DNA of 64,000 nt from JALYTZ01 sp036559125 (GTDB lineage: Bacteria > Vulcanimicrobiota > Vulcanimicrobiia > Vulcanimicrobiales > Vulcanimicrobiaceae). The translations under genes and the position numbers were made by a program. Each line of letters opens with the position of its first letter. Positions within the stretch are counted from its first letter, which is position 1. Below the pieces are notes generated by a model. The model was not told where the DNA came from. It searched no databases and saw only the letters and a program-made list of their open reading frames with translations. The stretch lies in contig DATBTT010000031.1 in NCBI GenBank assembly GCA_036559125.1, positions 62,001-126,000 of the forward strand, written 5' to 3'. Shown piece by piece: positions 35,370 through 43,486 of this stretch.

Positions 35370-36102
35370 TGACGGCCGTGGCTTCGCACGCGATGCCTCC
35401 GCCGCAAACCGCCGCATCCCAGTTCGCGTCGGCCAACAGCGACTCGATTTGACGTTCCATCTGCGCGTCGATCGGTGGCGCGAAAACGACTCGCTTGGTG
35501 CGACCGTTGTCGCCGACGGTGACCGTCAGCGTTACGTGCACTGCGAATCGGCGCTGCAACTGCATCTTGACCGCGGGGTCTAGGACGGGCTCTTTGAGAT
35601 CGGCTCCGAACGGCATGACGCCGCCGGTGTTGTGGCTGCCGCGATCGGCTGCGACGATGCGCTCGGCCACGGTGGCTTGCGGATCGGGACTCGCGGCCTG
35701 GATGGGCGGCTCGCTCGTCGTAGATACGGGAACGCGCGCCACGGGCGCTTGCGCGAAAACGGGGGAGTTCGACGGGGTTATCGGTTTGGGCGCGGCTGCC
35801 TCCAAGCGGCGCGGTCCGGCTTGGGGCGTGGGCGTCCGGGTCGCGTCGGGTTTGGGCTTATTGGCTGCCAGCTCCGCCCGCACGCGCGCGAAGGCGACGT
35901 CGGGAGCCCGGCGCGCGTTGCGCGGAACCGCGACGGCGAGCGCGCGAGTTCGCTGGGGGCGTTCGATACGGATCCGTTCGAGTCTGGCGAACGAGATCGT
36001 CTCGACCGGCCGCAACCCACCGGCATGAATGCGCGTCCAGATGGGAATGAAAGGTGTCGCAAGCGCGTGCAGACACAGCGATGCAATCAGCGCCCGCCGC
36101 AA
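35359..36102 (-). CDS. TonB-like energy transducer protein
   Basis: A 247-residue protein with one N-terminal membrane helix (RALIASLCLHALATPFIPIW), a long Pro/Ala/Thr-rich periplasmic spacer (about residues 70-160) and a C-terminal domain with the TonB-type strand-helix-strand pattern (FAVHVTLTVTVGDNGRTKRV, then QMERQIESLLADANWDAAVC). Two cysteines (CGGGIAC) near the end might form a disulfide. TonB-type proteins transmit proton-motive force to outer membrane receptors, so this supports a diderm cell. ExbB/ExbD genes are not in the window. The start is a TTG at 36102 with GGAA upstream, which is only moderately convincing. Confidence 0.65.
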   Translation of the reverse strand: MRRALIASLCLHALATPFIPIWTRIHAGGLRPVETISFARLERIRIERPQRTRALAVAVPRNARRAPDVAFARVRAELAANKPKPDATRTPTPQAGPRRLEAAAPKPITPSNSPVFAQAPVARVPVSTTSEPPIQAASPDPQATVAERIVAADRGSHNTGGVMPFGADLKEPVLDPAVKMQLQRRFAVHVTLTVTVGDNGRTKRVVFAPPIDAQMERQIESLLADANWDAAVCGGGIACEATAVIKL

Positions 36103-36225
36103 TATGACATTCCGATCCCAGGAGCGCTTTAGCAGAAATCTTGCCTCCGGTCACCCGGAGAACGTTGCTACGACCGCGGCCGTGACTGCACCTCGTCTTT
36201 ACCGCGTCACATGAGGAGTCCCAAC

Positions 36226-36495
36226 TTGCGCGATACCAACATCGTGTTGTACCAGGCCGAATGGTGCCCGTACTGCGCCCGCGTTCGCTCGAAACTGACC
36301 GAGCTGCTACTCGATTACAAGGTAGTCAACGTCCCCCGCGATCACGGGGAGCGGGCGATCGTCAAGGACGTCTCCGGGCAGACCGGTATTCCGGTTTTGA
36401 TCGATGGTCAGACCACCCTCGACGACGACGACACCATCATTCCATATCTTGAAAAAACCTACGGCAACGGCAACCCTTCGACAAGCTCAGGGTAG
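36226..36495 (+). CDS. glutaredoxin-like protein whose C-terminus is encoded by a repeat unit
   Basis: An 89-residue thioredoxin-fold protein with the redox motif WCPYC near residue 13 and the cis-proline segment TGIPVLID. It should reduce disulfides or glutathionylated proteins in the cytoplasm. GAGGAG lies 7 bases before the TTG at 36226, which favours that start over the ATG at 36211 that overlaps this ribosome binding site. The last residues (NPSTSSG) and the stop region come from the first unit of the tandem repeat array that starts at 36474, so the original C-terminus has probably been altered by the repeat. Confidence 0.85.
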   Translation: MRDTNIVLYQAEWCPYCARVRSKLTELLLDYKVVNVPRDHGERAIVKDVSGQTGIPVLIDGQTTLDDDDTIIPYLEKTYGNGNPSTSSG

Positions 36496-36844
36496 GGTGG
36501 ACCCTTCGACGAGCTCAGGGTGACACAGACGGACCCTTCGACAAGCTCAGGGTGACACAGGCGGACCCTTCGACAGGCTCAGGGTGACACGGGCGGACCC
36601 CTTCGACAGGCTCAGGGTGACACAGGCGGACCCTTCGACAAGCTCAGTGTGACACAGGCGGACCCTTCGACAAGCTCAGGGTGACACGGGCGGACCCTTC
36701 GACAAGCTCAGGGTGACACAGGCGGACCCTTCGACAAGCTCAGGGTGACACGGGGGACCCTTCGACAAGCTCAGGGTGACACGGGCGGACCCTTCGACGA
36801 GCTCAGGGTGACACGGGCGGAGCCTTCGACGAGCTCAGGGTGAC
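36474..36844. repeat. tandem array of twelve 32-bp units
   Basis: A 19-base core (CCCTTCGACAAGCTCAGGG, with A/G changes at two positions) recurs at 36474, 36502, 36534, 36566, 36599, 36631, 36663, 36695, 36727, 36758, 36790 and 36822. Between cores lies a nearly constant 13-base linker (TGACACAGGCGGA or TGACACGGGCGGA). The ends CCCT/AGGG are complementary. The core resembles a dispersed motif seen in many GC-rich bacteria. The array fills the whole gap between the glutaredoxin gene and the DUF92 gene and supplies codons and stop signals to both. Confidence 0.95.
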
Positions 36845-37614
36845 AGGAGGGCGGCCACCAGGGCGCCGCAGCACGTTGCGGCGAGGTTGACGGCGTCGTT
36901 GCTTATCGCGTGCCTGCCGCGTCGCAGGTACGTCGGAGTTCCGCAGACGTGGGGATCGGTTTCGCACGATCGTTCGCAATGCGGGCAGTAGCGCAGTTCT
37001 TGCACTGTGGCGCCGAGGATCGAATCGAGGGTTGCGCCGGTGATGCCGGCCACGGCGACCGGCACGATGGCGGCGATGCCGGTGCCGAATGTGACGAGCG
37101 CGACGACGGCGGCGCCGGCTATTTCGGCAAGCGTTCCCGCCGCAGTTACGCCGCCCGACATACCCGTTGGTATTGGTTGTCCGTTCAGGATGGAACGCGC
37201 GCGCTGTTTTGCGAGCGTGCCGATTTCGGTTCCCCACGTGTCGGCAGCCGCAGCCGCAAAAGCGCCGGCGAACGCGGCATTCCACGGTTTTCCAAACACG
37301 ACCGCTCCCGCCGCGCAAACGGCCGCGATTCCGCCGTTGGCAAGCACCTGCAGCGCATCGCGCGGTCCGGTCTTGCCGACGTCGACCAACGCGCGCTTGC
37401 GGCGTTTACCCAGCCGCGAGAGCAGCGTCGCCGGAACGAAGAAGGCGAAGAGAACGGCGGCGCCTGCCCAGCCCAACGCAGCGAAGACGATCGCGCCGAT
37501 TGCAAATGCGGCCAGCGCTCCGGATCGATCGAGCGCCCCCGCGCGCAATGCGAGCCACGCGATCGCCGCCGCAAAAAACGCGCCGTAGACGGCTTGCGCT
37601 AACGCGTGACCGAT
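36835..37614 (-). CDS. DUF92 family membrane protein
   Basis: A polytopic protein of about 259 residues of the DUF92 (TIGR00297) family, related to phytol/dolichol kinases. Visible are RSGALAAFAIGAIVFAALGW, the GRKTGPRDALQVLANGG-like segment (GKTGPRDALQVLANGGIAA), AAADTWGTEIGTL, GMSGGVTAAGTLAEI and a Cys-rich loop (CPHCERSCETDPHVC) near the end. The start is uncertain: no ATG, GTG or TTG lies at the expected site. I used an ATC at 37614, eight bases after a GAGGAG inside the cobA-hemD end; a TTG further in would remove the first helix. The stop codon (TGA at 36835-36837) lies inside the last repeat unit. Confidence 0.7.
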   Translation of the reverse strand: MGHALAQAVYGAFFAAAIAWLALRAGALDRSGALAAFAIGAIVFAALGWAGAAVLFAFFVPATLLSRLGKRRKRALVDVGKTGPRDALQVLANGGIAAVCAAGAVVFGKPWNAAFAGAFAAAAADTWGTEIGTLAKQRARSILNGQPIPTGMSGGVTAAGTLAEIAGAAVVALVTFGTGIAAIVPVAVAGITGATLDSILGATVQELRYCPHCERSCETDPHVCGTPTYLRRGRHAISNDAVNLAATCCGALVAALLSP

Positions 37615-39122
37615 TCGAGGTGCTCCTCGAGTGCAACGAGCAACCCGTCGACCGTATAGTCGTCGGCGACGATGTCGACGTGCAATCCGGCTTCGCGCGC
37701 CGCGCCCGCGGTCACCGGCCCGATGCATGCGACCGTCTTACCCGCGGCAGCGTCGCGCGCCGCGCTCGCGCTGTCGAAATTGGCGACAAACCCGTCCACG
37801 GTAGAAGCGCTCGTAAACGTCACGATGTCGCATCGCGCGACCTTCTGCCCGAACGCTTCGTCACGCGCGTACGTCGTTTTATACGCGGCGACGGCCTCCG
37901 GCTTTCGGCCGGCCGCCGCGAGCATCTCGGGTAGGACGTCGCGTGCTTCTTGCGCGCGATAGATCAGAATTCGATCGCCGGCATTACCGGCATCGACGAG
38001 CGCCCGGCCGGCCTCTTCGCTAACGTAGCGCGCCGGCACCAGATCGGGGACCACGCCGTGGGCTTCGAGCGCGGCGGACGTCTTCGGGCCGATGGCTGCG
38101 ACGCGCACGCGTCCGATGTAACGCGCGTCGGCGCCGCGCGCCGTCAAACGATCGAAGAACGCTTCGACGCCGTTGCGCGAAGTGAACACGAGCCAGTCGA
38201 ACTCGTGCAAGCGGTCGACCGCGGCGTCGGCGGGGCGCGGATCGTCGGCCCGCCCGATGACGATTGCCGGCGCGACGACCGGTTCCGCGCCGAGCGACCA
38301 GAGCGCTTGTGCGAACGAATCGGCTTGCTCGCGCGGCCGCGTGATTAGGACGCGTTTACCGAACAGCGGCGCAGTATCGAACCAGGCGAGATCCGCGCGC
38401 AGCGCGGCGACGTCGCCGACGACGACGATCGCCGGCGCGCCGATTCCGGTGCGCTCGACTTGTGCAACGATCGTGTCGAGCGTTGCGACGAGCGTCTGCT
38501 GCGTGGGACGCGTGCCTTCTTTGATAATCGCGACGGGTCGCGCGCCGGGCAAACCGTGTTCGCGCAGGCGCGCGACGATCGCGGGCAAATTCGCCATCGC
38601 CATCAATAACACGAGCGTTTGGTGCGGATCGGCGAGCTTGCTCCAATCGAGCGTCGATGCGGCCTTGGTCGGATCTTCGTGACCCGTTACGACCGTGAAT
38701 GCGACGTTGTGCTCGCGATGCGTCACCGGAATGCCGGCATACGCAGGCGCGGCGATTGCCGACGTGATACCCGGAACGACCTCGAACGCAATGCCGGCGC
38801 GCCGCAGTGCCTGCGCCTCTTCGCCTCCCCGGCCGAACACGAACGGATCGCCGCCCTTCAAACGAACGACGCGGCTACCGGTGCGCGCTCGTGCGATCAT
38901 GAGCGCTTCGATTTCTTCCTGCGGCATTACGTGATCGCCGCCGCGCTTGCCAACGTAGATTTTTTCACATGCCTCGGATGCGAACTCGACCGCCGGATCG
39001 GAGGCCAGGGCATCGTAGAGCAACACGTCGGCAGTGCGAAGCGCGTACGCCGCGCGCAACGTCAACAGGCCCGGATCTCCCGGGCCCGCACCGACGAGAA
39101 AGACCTTACCGCCCCGTCTCAC
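37599..39122 (-). CDS. cobA-hemD: fused uroporphyrinogen-III C-methyltransferase / uroporphyrinogen-III synthase
   Basis: A 507-residue two-domain protein. Residues 1-250 are the SAM-dependent methyltransferase (VFLVGAGPGDPGLLTLRA, RLKGGDPFVFGRGGEE, VVPGITSAIAAPAYAGIPVT) that turns uroporphyrinogen III into precorrin-2. The rest is uroporphyrinogen III synthase (GKRVLITRPREQADSF, LVFTSRNGVEAFFDRL, DIVTFTSASTVDGF). This fusion is known in several phyla. The GTG at 39122 overlaps the hemA stop as GTGA. The siroheme-completing dehydrogenase/chelatase domain is encoded in another fusion of the same operon (43483-45432). Confidence 0.95.
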   Translation of the reverse strand: MRRGGKVFLVGAGPGDPGLLTLRAAYALRTADVLLYDALASDPAVEFASEACEKIYVGKRGGDHVMPQEEIEALMIARARTGSRVVRLKGGDPFVFGRGGEEAQALRRAGIAFEVVPGITSAIAAPAYAGIPVTHREHNVAFTVVTGHEDPTKAASTLDWSKLADPHQTLVLLMAMANLPAIVARLREHGLPGARPVAIIKEGTRPTQQTLVATLDTIVAQVERTGIGAPAIVVVGDVAALRADLAWFDTAPLFGKRVLITRPREQADSFAQALWSLGAEPVVAPAIVIGRADDPRPADAAVDRLHEFDWLVFTSRNGVEAFFDRLTARGADARYIGRVRVAAIGPKTSAALEAHGVVPDLVPARYVSEEAGRALVDAGNAGDRILIYRAQEARDVLPEMLAAAGRKPEAVAAYKTTYARDEAFGQKVARCDIVTFTSASTVDGFVANFDSASAARDAAAGKTVACIGPVTAGAAREAGLHVDIVADDYTVDGLLVALEEHLESVTR

Positions 39123-40450
39123 TCGTCGACGTCGAGCGCGGAACCTTGCGGGAGCAGGGCTTGCAAATGCTCGGCGACGTTGAGCTCGAAGAGTTCGTCG
39201 AGGATACGCACGTGCGCGAGCGCTTCGGCGTGGTTGGTCACGGCCTTGTCGCGAATCTTCGTAACGACGGTGTGCAACAACTTGGAGATGATCGTCATCG
39301 ACATGCCGGTAACCAGCATCTTCTCGCGATCGGTCAATTCGGGGCAACGCGCGAAGAGGCGCTCGAGTTCGGCTTCGCGGATCGCTTCGGCTTTTTGCGT
39401 GAGCGATGCGATGACGGGTACGGCGACGCGCGACTGATACCAGCTACCGAACCGATCCATAAATTCGTCGATGATTTCTTCGACGTGCGGGATCGCTTCG
39501 CGGCGCAATTCGAGCTTCGTGTCGACCACCGACTTGAGGCCGTCGATGTCGACCAGCGTGACGTTGCCGATCTCCGCGACGCGCGGATCGGCATCGCGCG
39601 GCACCGCGATGTCGATGATGAAGAGCGGCCTGCCGGGCCGCCGCGCGATTGCGGCGCTCACGTTTTCAGGCGTGAGGACGAAGTGAGCCGCACCGGTCGA
39701 CGTCACGACGATGTCGGCCGCGGCGAGCGCGTCGGTGAGTCCCGGCATTTCGACTGCGTGCCCGAAGCCGATCTCCGCTATCACGTCTTGCGCGTGGCGC
39801 ATCGTCCGGTTGGTGACGATCAAATGATGCGCGCCTTCGGCGCGCAGGCGGCGGGCCGCGGTGCGCGCCATCTTGCCCGCGCCGACGACCACGACGGCCA
39901 AATGTTCGAGCGAGCCGAGCTTGGCCTTCGCCAGTTCGACCGCCGCCGTCGCAATCGACGTGGACTCGTCGCCGATGCGCGTTTGCGTGCGCGCCGACTT
40001 GCCCGCATTGAGCGCTTCGCGGAAGAGCTTGTGTAGCGTCTTTCCGAGCGAGCGCGCGTGTTGACCCTGTATGTAGGCATCCTTGACTTGGCCCAGTATC
40101 TCGGCCTCGCCGATGAGCATTGAGTCCAGGCCCGTGCTCACGCGAAAGAGATGTTCGATCGCCTGTCTGCCGAGCAACGTGTACATGTACGATTCCAAGT
40201 CGTACGCGACGTCGCCGTGGCGAAAATTCTGCAAGAACGATTTGAGCTGGCCGACGCCGCTTTCATAGTCTTCTAACTCGGCGTAGATCTCCAACCGGCC
40301 GCAGGTTTGCAACATCGCCGCCTCGCGCACGGCGTCGTATTCGCGTAACGCGACGAGCGCTTCACCCATGCGGGCGGCGGGAAACGCGTGGCGCTCGCGC
40401 ACGTCGACGGGCGCGGTGTGGTGCGAGAGTCCCAGGCATACGAGCGGCAT
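39119..40450 (-). CDS. hemA: glutamyl-tRNA reductase
   Basis: A 443-residue NADPH enzyme that reduces glutamyl-tRNA to glutamate-1-semialdehyde, the first step of the C5 heme pathway. It starts MPLVCLGLSHHTAPV. The catalytic cysteine sits in LQTCGRLEIYAE, the specificity region in STGLDSMLIGEAEILGQVK, and the NADPH-binding VVVVGAGKMARTAARRL is intact. AGGA lies seven bases before the ATG at 40450. It follows a small coupled open frame after hemL and overlaps cobA-hemD. Confidence 0.96.
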   Translation of the reverse strand: MPLVCLGLSHHTAPVDVRERHAFPAARMGEALVALREYDAVREAAMLQTCGRLEIYAELEDYESGVGQLKSFLQNFRHGDVAYDLESYMYTLLGRQAIEHLFRVSTGLDSMLIGEAEILGQVKDAYIQGQHARSLGKTLHKLFREALNAGKSARTQTRIGDESTSIATAAVELAKAKLGSLEHLAVVVVGAGKMARTAARRLRAEGAHHLIVTNRTMRHAQDVIAEIGFGHAVEMPGLTDALAAADIVVTSTGAAHFVLTPENVSAAIARRPGRPLFIIDIAVPRDADPRVAEIGNVTLVDIDGLKSVVDTKLELRREAIPHVEEIIDEFMDRFGSWYQSRVAVPVIASLTQKAEAIREAELERLFARCPELTDREKMLVTGMSMTIISKLLHTVVTKIRDKAVTNHAEALAHVRILDELFELNVAEHLQALLPQGSALDVDE

Positions 40451-40458
40451 GCGCGTTC

Positions 40459-40602
40459 CTATACCCCGTTCTCGAAGTCCGGCCGGGTCAACGGCACGCC
40501 AATCCCGAGCCGGGCGATTGCGATGCACGCGTCATCCTCCAATCCTAGGACTACCACAGGCCTGCGCACTAGGGGTTTTATCGCACGGCTGTACCCGGTC
40601 AT
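40459..40602 (-). CDS. 47-residue hypothetical protein between hemL and hemA
   Basis: The ATG at 40602 overlaps the hemL stop (ATGA), and the frame ends with TAG at 40459, eight bases before the hemA start, so it exactly fills the gap. The protein begins MTGYSRAIKPLVRRPVVVLG and ends PLTRPDFENGV, with a hydrophobic middle (VVVLGLEDDACIAIARLGIG). I recognise no family. Coupling and position suggest either a real small protein of the heme operon or a ribosome-passage leader for hemA; the sequence does not decide. Confidence 0.5.
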   Translation of the reverse strand: MTGYSRAIKPLVRRPVVVLGLEDDACIAIARLGIGVPLTRPDFENGV

Positions 40603-41900
40603 TTGAGGGCCACGGACATGCCGGCGACCGCTTGGTCGGCAGCATGAAGGGTGCGCTCGACGTCCCGCGTGGTATGCGCCGTCGAGACGAATCCGGCTTC
40701 GAATTGGGAGGGAGCCAGATAGATGCCGTTTTCCAGCATAGCGTGAAAATACTTCGCGTAGAGGGCGGCGTCCGACTTCATTGCCGTCTCGACGTCGTAC
40801 ACGGGCTGGTCGTTGAAAAACGTGCCGAACATCGAACCGGCGCGCGCGCTTTGATGCGCGATTCCGTGCTTGTTGAATATTTCGTGCAAACCGTCGCAGA
40901 GCAAGTTGCTCATGATTTCGAGCGCTTCGTAGATGTGCGCGTCTTTTTGCAGTTCGCGAAGTGTGGCGATGCCCGCCGCCATAGCGAGCGGATTCCCCGA
41001 GAGCGTTCCGGCTTGGTAGACGGGCCCTTCGGGCGAGAGGCATTCCATGATTTCGGCGCGACCCCCGAAGGCGCCGACCGGCAATCCGCCGCCGATAACC
41101 TTCCCAAGCGTCGTCAGATCGGGAACGACGCCTTCGCGTTCTTGCGCGCCGCCGCGTGCGACGCGGAAGCCGGTCATGACTTCGTCGAAGATCAGCAGGG
41201 CGCCGTGTCGCGTACATTCATCGCGCAGGCTCTGTAGATAACCGGCGCGCGGTAAGACCAGACCCATATTGCCGGCATACGGCTCGACGATGACGGCCGC
41301 GATCTCGCCCTCGTTTGCCGCGAACGCCTGCGCGACCGCCCCGGCATCGTTGTAGGGAAGCACGATCGTATCTCGTGCCGTACCTTCGGTGATGCCCGGA
41401 GAATTCGGAACGCCGTTGGTGAGCGCGCCGGAACCTGCCGCGATCAAGAACGAATCGCCGTGTCCGTGATAGCAGCCGGCAAATTTTATGACTTTGTCGC
41501 GGCGGGAATACCCGCGCGCCAATCGCAGCGCACTCATCGTCGCTTCGGTTCCGCTCGACGTAAAGCGCATGCGCTCGAGCGACGGCATCATGGAAACGAT
41601 GAGCTCCGCGAGTTCGGTTTCGGCTTCGGTCGGCGTGCCGAACGAACTCCCCCGCGCCGCCGCCTGCGTGATCGCGCGAACGACGCTTGGATGCGCGTGA
41701 CCGAGAACCAGCGGCCCCCACGAGAGGACGTAGTCGACGTATTCGTGCCCGTCGAGGTCGAACACGAACGCGCCCGAACCGCTCTTCATGAAGACCGGCG
41801 ACCCTCCCACGGCTTTGAATGCCCGTACCGGTGAATTCACGCCGCCGGCGATCACGCGGCGCGCGCGAGAGAATGCCGAGATGGAACGCTCGATTTTCAA
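40599..41900 (-). CDS. hemL: glutamate-1-semialdehyde 2,1-aminomutase
   Basis: A 433-residue PLP enzyme that converts glutamate-1-semialdehyde to 5-aminolevulinate. Family signatures are VIAGGVNSPVRAFKAVGG, MRFTSSGTEATMSALRLARG, LLIFDEVMTGFRVA and the PLP lysine in TTLGKVIGGGLPVGAFGG. The start used is TTG 41900; the GAAGG before it is too close for a good ribosome binding site, so the true start is uncertain by a few codons. It lies ten bases after mobA and is coupled to the small protein that precedes hemA. Confidence 0.95.
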   Translation of the reverse strand: MKIERSISAFSRARRVIAGGVNSPVRAFKAVGGSPVFMKSGSGAFVFDLDGHEYVDYVLSWGPLVLGHAHPSVVRAITQAAARGSSFGTPTEAETELAELIVSMMPSLERMRFTSSGTEATMSALRLARGYSRRDKVIKFAGCYHGHGDSFLIAAGSGALTNGVPNSPGITEGTARDTIVLPYNDAGAVAQAFAANEGEIAAVIVEPYAGNMGLVLPRAGYLQSLRDECTRHGALLIFDEVMTGFRVARGGAQEREGVVPDLTTLGKVIGGGLPVGAFGGRAEIMECLSPEGPVYQAGTLSGNPLAMAAGIATLRELQKDAHIYEALEIMSNLLCDGLHEIFNKHGIAHQSARAGSMFGTFFNDQPVYDVETAMKSDAALYAKYFHAMLENGIYLAPSQFEAGFVSTAHTTRDVERTLHAADQAVAGMSVALK

Positions 41901-41910
41901 CCTTCAGACC

Positions 41911-42516
41911 TCATCGTTGGAAGAGCGCACGGTGATCCTTCGCCGTGTTGACGTTCGCGAAAACGCCTGCGTCGGGAAAGTAGATTCGCGTCGCGCGCAA
42001 ACGTTCGACGACGCTGCGAACGCTTCCCGACCCGCTTGTAAAGATCGGGTACGCTTCGCGCAGGAAGGCCAGGCGGTCGTAGAGCGCGCACAGCGGTTCG
42101 ATCCGCTCGACGCCGGCGGTGACGTGTTCGGGCACCACGGCTTCGCAATCGGTCGACCACGCGAGCGCGAGCCGATCGAATACCGAAGCGTTCACGCGCG
42201 GCAGATCGCCTGCGACGACGAACACCCTCGCGGCGCGCATCTCGCCGAACGCGCTGAGCAATCCGCCCAGCGGTCCGCGGCGCGCCCAGCGATCGACGAC
42301 GACCGGCGCATCGAGTGCGGCATCGAGCTCGGGCGGAAAACCGGCTTTCGCCGAGATCGTTACCGGTGCGATGGGAGCGAGGTTGCGATAGACGCGCACG
42401 AGCAGCGGCATGCCGCCCGCGTCGCTTTCGAGTTTGCCGGGCAATCGCGTCGATTCGCCGCCGGCTAATAGGCAGACGGCGAGGTTAATCGTTTGGTGAG
42501 CCAACGCGCGCCGCAT
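41911..42516 (-). CDS. mobA: molybdenum cofactor guanylyltransferase MobA-like
   Basis: A 201-residue nucleotidyltransferase that would attach GMP to molybdopterin, giving the MGD form used by formate dehydrogenase. The N-terminal CLLAGGESTRLPGKL carries the nucleotide-binding loop, followed by VVVDRWARRGPLGGLLSAF and the metal-binding VVAGDLPRVNASVFD. The ATG at 42516 overlaps the hemB end by 32 bases; a TTG at 42507 is an alternative. Its presence in the heme operon is unexpected, but the formate dehydrogenase at 17.6-20.8 kb explains why the cell needs it. A general nucleotidyltransferase role cannot be excluded. Confidence 0.82.
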   Translation of the reverse strand: MRRALAHQTINLAVCLLAGGESTRLPGKLESDAGGMPLLVRVYRNLAPIAPVTISAKAGFPPELDAALDAPVVVDRWARRGPLGGLLSAFGEMRAARVFVVAGDLPRVNASVFDRLALAWSTDCEAVVPEHVTAGVERIEPLCALYDRLAFLREAYPIFTSGSGSVRSVVERLRATRIYFPDAGVFANVNTAKDHRALFQR

Positions 42517-43486
42517 AATCCTTTGCAAAATACGTGATGACGACGTCGGCGCCCGCGCGAACGAAGCTTACGAGCATTTCGTCGACGGCGCGTTCTTCGT
42601 CGATCCATCCGGCACGCGCGGCCGCTTTGACCATGGAATACTCGCCGCTGACGTTGTACGCGGCGATCGGAACGTCGAACGCGTCTCGCGCGGCGCGCAC
42701 GATATCCAAATACGGCAATCCCGGCTTGATCATCACGACGTCGGCGCCTTCGTCGACGTCAAGCGCGATCTCGCGCAGCGCTTCGCGCGCGTTGGCCGGA
42801 TCCATTTGATAGCTGCGCCGGTCGCCGAACTGCGGGGTTGAATCCGCGGCTTCGCGAAACGGCCCGTAGAACGCACTGGCATATTTCGCACTGTACGACA
42901 TGATCGCGACGTCGATGAAATCCGCGTCGTCGAGGGCCTCGCGAATCGCGCCGACGCGCCCGTCCATCATATCCGACGGCGCGATGACGTCGACGCCGCT
43001 GCGAGCATAGGTCAGCGCGGTCTTCACCAGAAGCTCGACCGTCGCGTCGTTATCCACCTCGCCGTGCGGTCCGACGACGCCGCAGTGACCGTGATCGGTA
43101 TATTCGCAATTGCACAGGTCGGCGACGACGAGCATGTGCGGGTAGGCGTTCTTGATCGCGCGCGCGGCGCGCTGGACGACGCCGTTGGGATCGTAGTTGC
43201 TGCTCGCGAGCGCGTCCTTGGTCTCGGGAATTCCAAAAAGCAGCACGCTGTGCACGCCGAGCGCATCGAGCGTACCGGCCTCCTTGACGACGCTTTCGAC
43301 CGTATAGCGAAAGATGCCGGGCATCGAGGCGATCTCGCCGGCGGCCGCCTCGTTGGCGACGACGAAAAGCGGCTGGATCAATCGTTCGATGGAGACGCGG
43401 TTCTCGCGCACGAGCCCGCGCAGCGTAGCAGTGCGGCGCAGCCGGCGAGGGCGTACGATTTGTTGTAGGCGGGTTCGTTCGATCAC
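42485..43486 (-). CDS. hemB: delta-aminolevulinic acid dehydratase (porphobilinogen synthase)
   Basis: A 333-residue enzyme that joins two 5-aminolevulinate molecules into porphobilinogen. The cysteine cluster DLCNCEYTDHGHCG indicates a zinc-dependent type; the two active-site lysines are in SYSAKYASAFYGPFREA and MIKPGLPYLDIV. The GTG at 43486 overlaps the stop of the upstream fusion gene (GTGA). Its end overlaps mobA. Confidence 0.96.
   Translation of the reverse strand: MIERTRLQQIVRPRRLRRTATLRGLVRENRVSIERLIQPLFVVANEAAAGEIASMPGIFRYTVESVVKEAGTLDALGVHSVLLFGIPETKDALASSNYDPNGVVQRAARAIKNAYPHMLVVADLCNCEYTDHGHCGVVGPHGEVDNDATVELLVKTALTYARSGVDVIAPSDMMDGRVGAIREALDDADFIDVAIMSYSAKYASAFYGPFREAADSTPQFGDRRSYQMDPANAREALREIALDVDEGADVVMIKPGLPYLDIVRAARDAFDVPIAAYNVSGEYSMVKAAARAGWIDEERAVDEMLVSFVRAGADVVITYFAKDYAARVGSPND

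Noticed and set aside
36474..36844. CRISPR array
   Set aside because: The spacing between cores is only about 13 bases and nearly constant in sequence, so there are no spacers; no cas genes are near.
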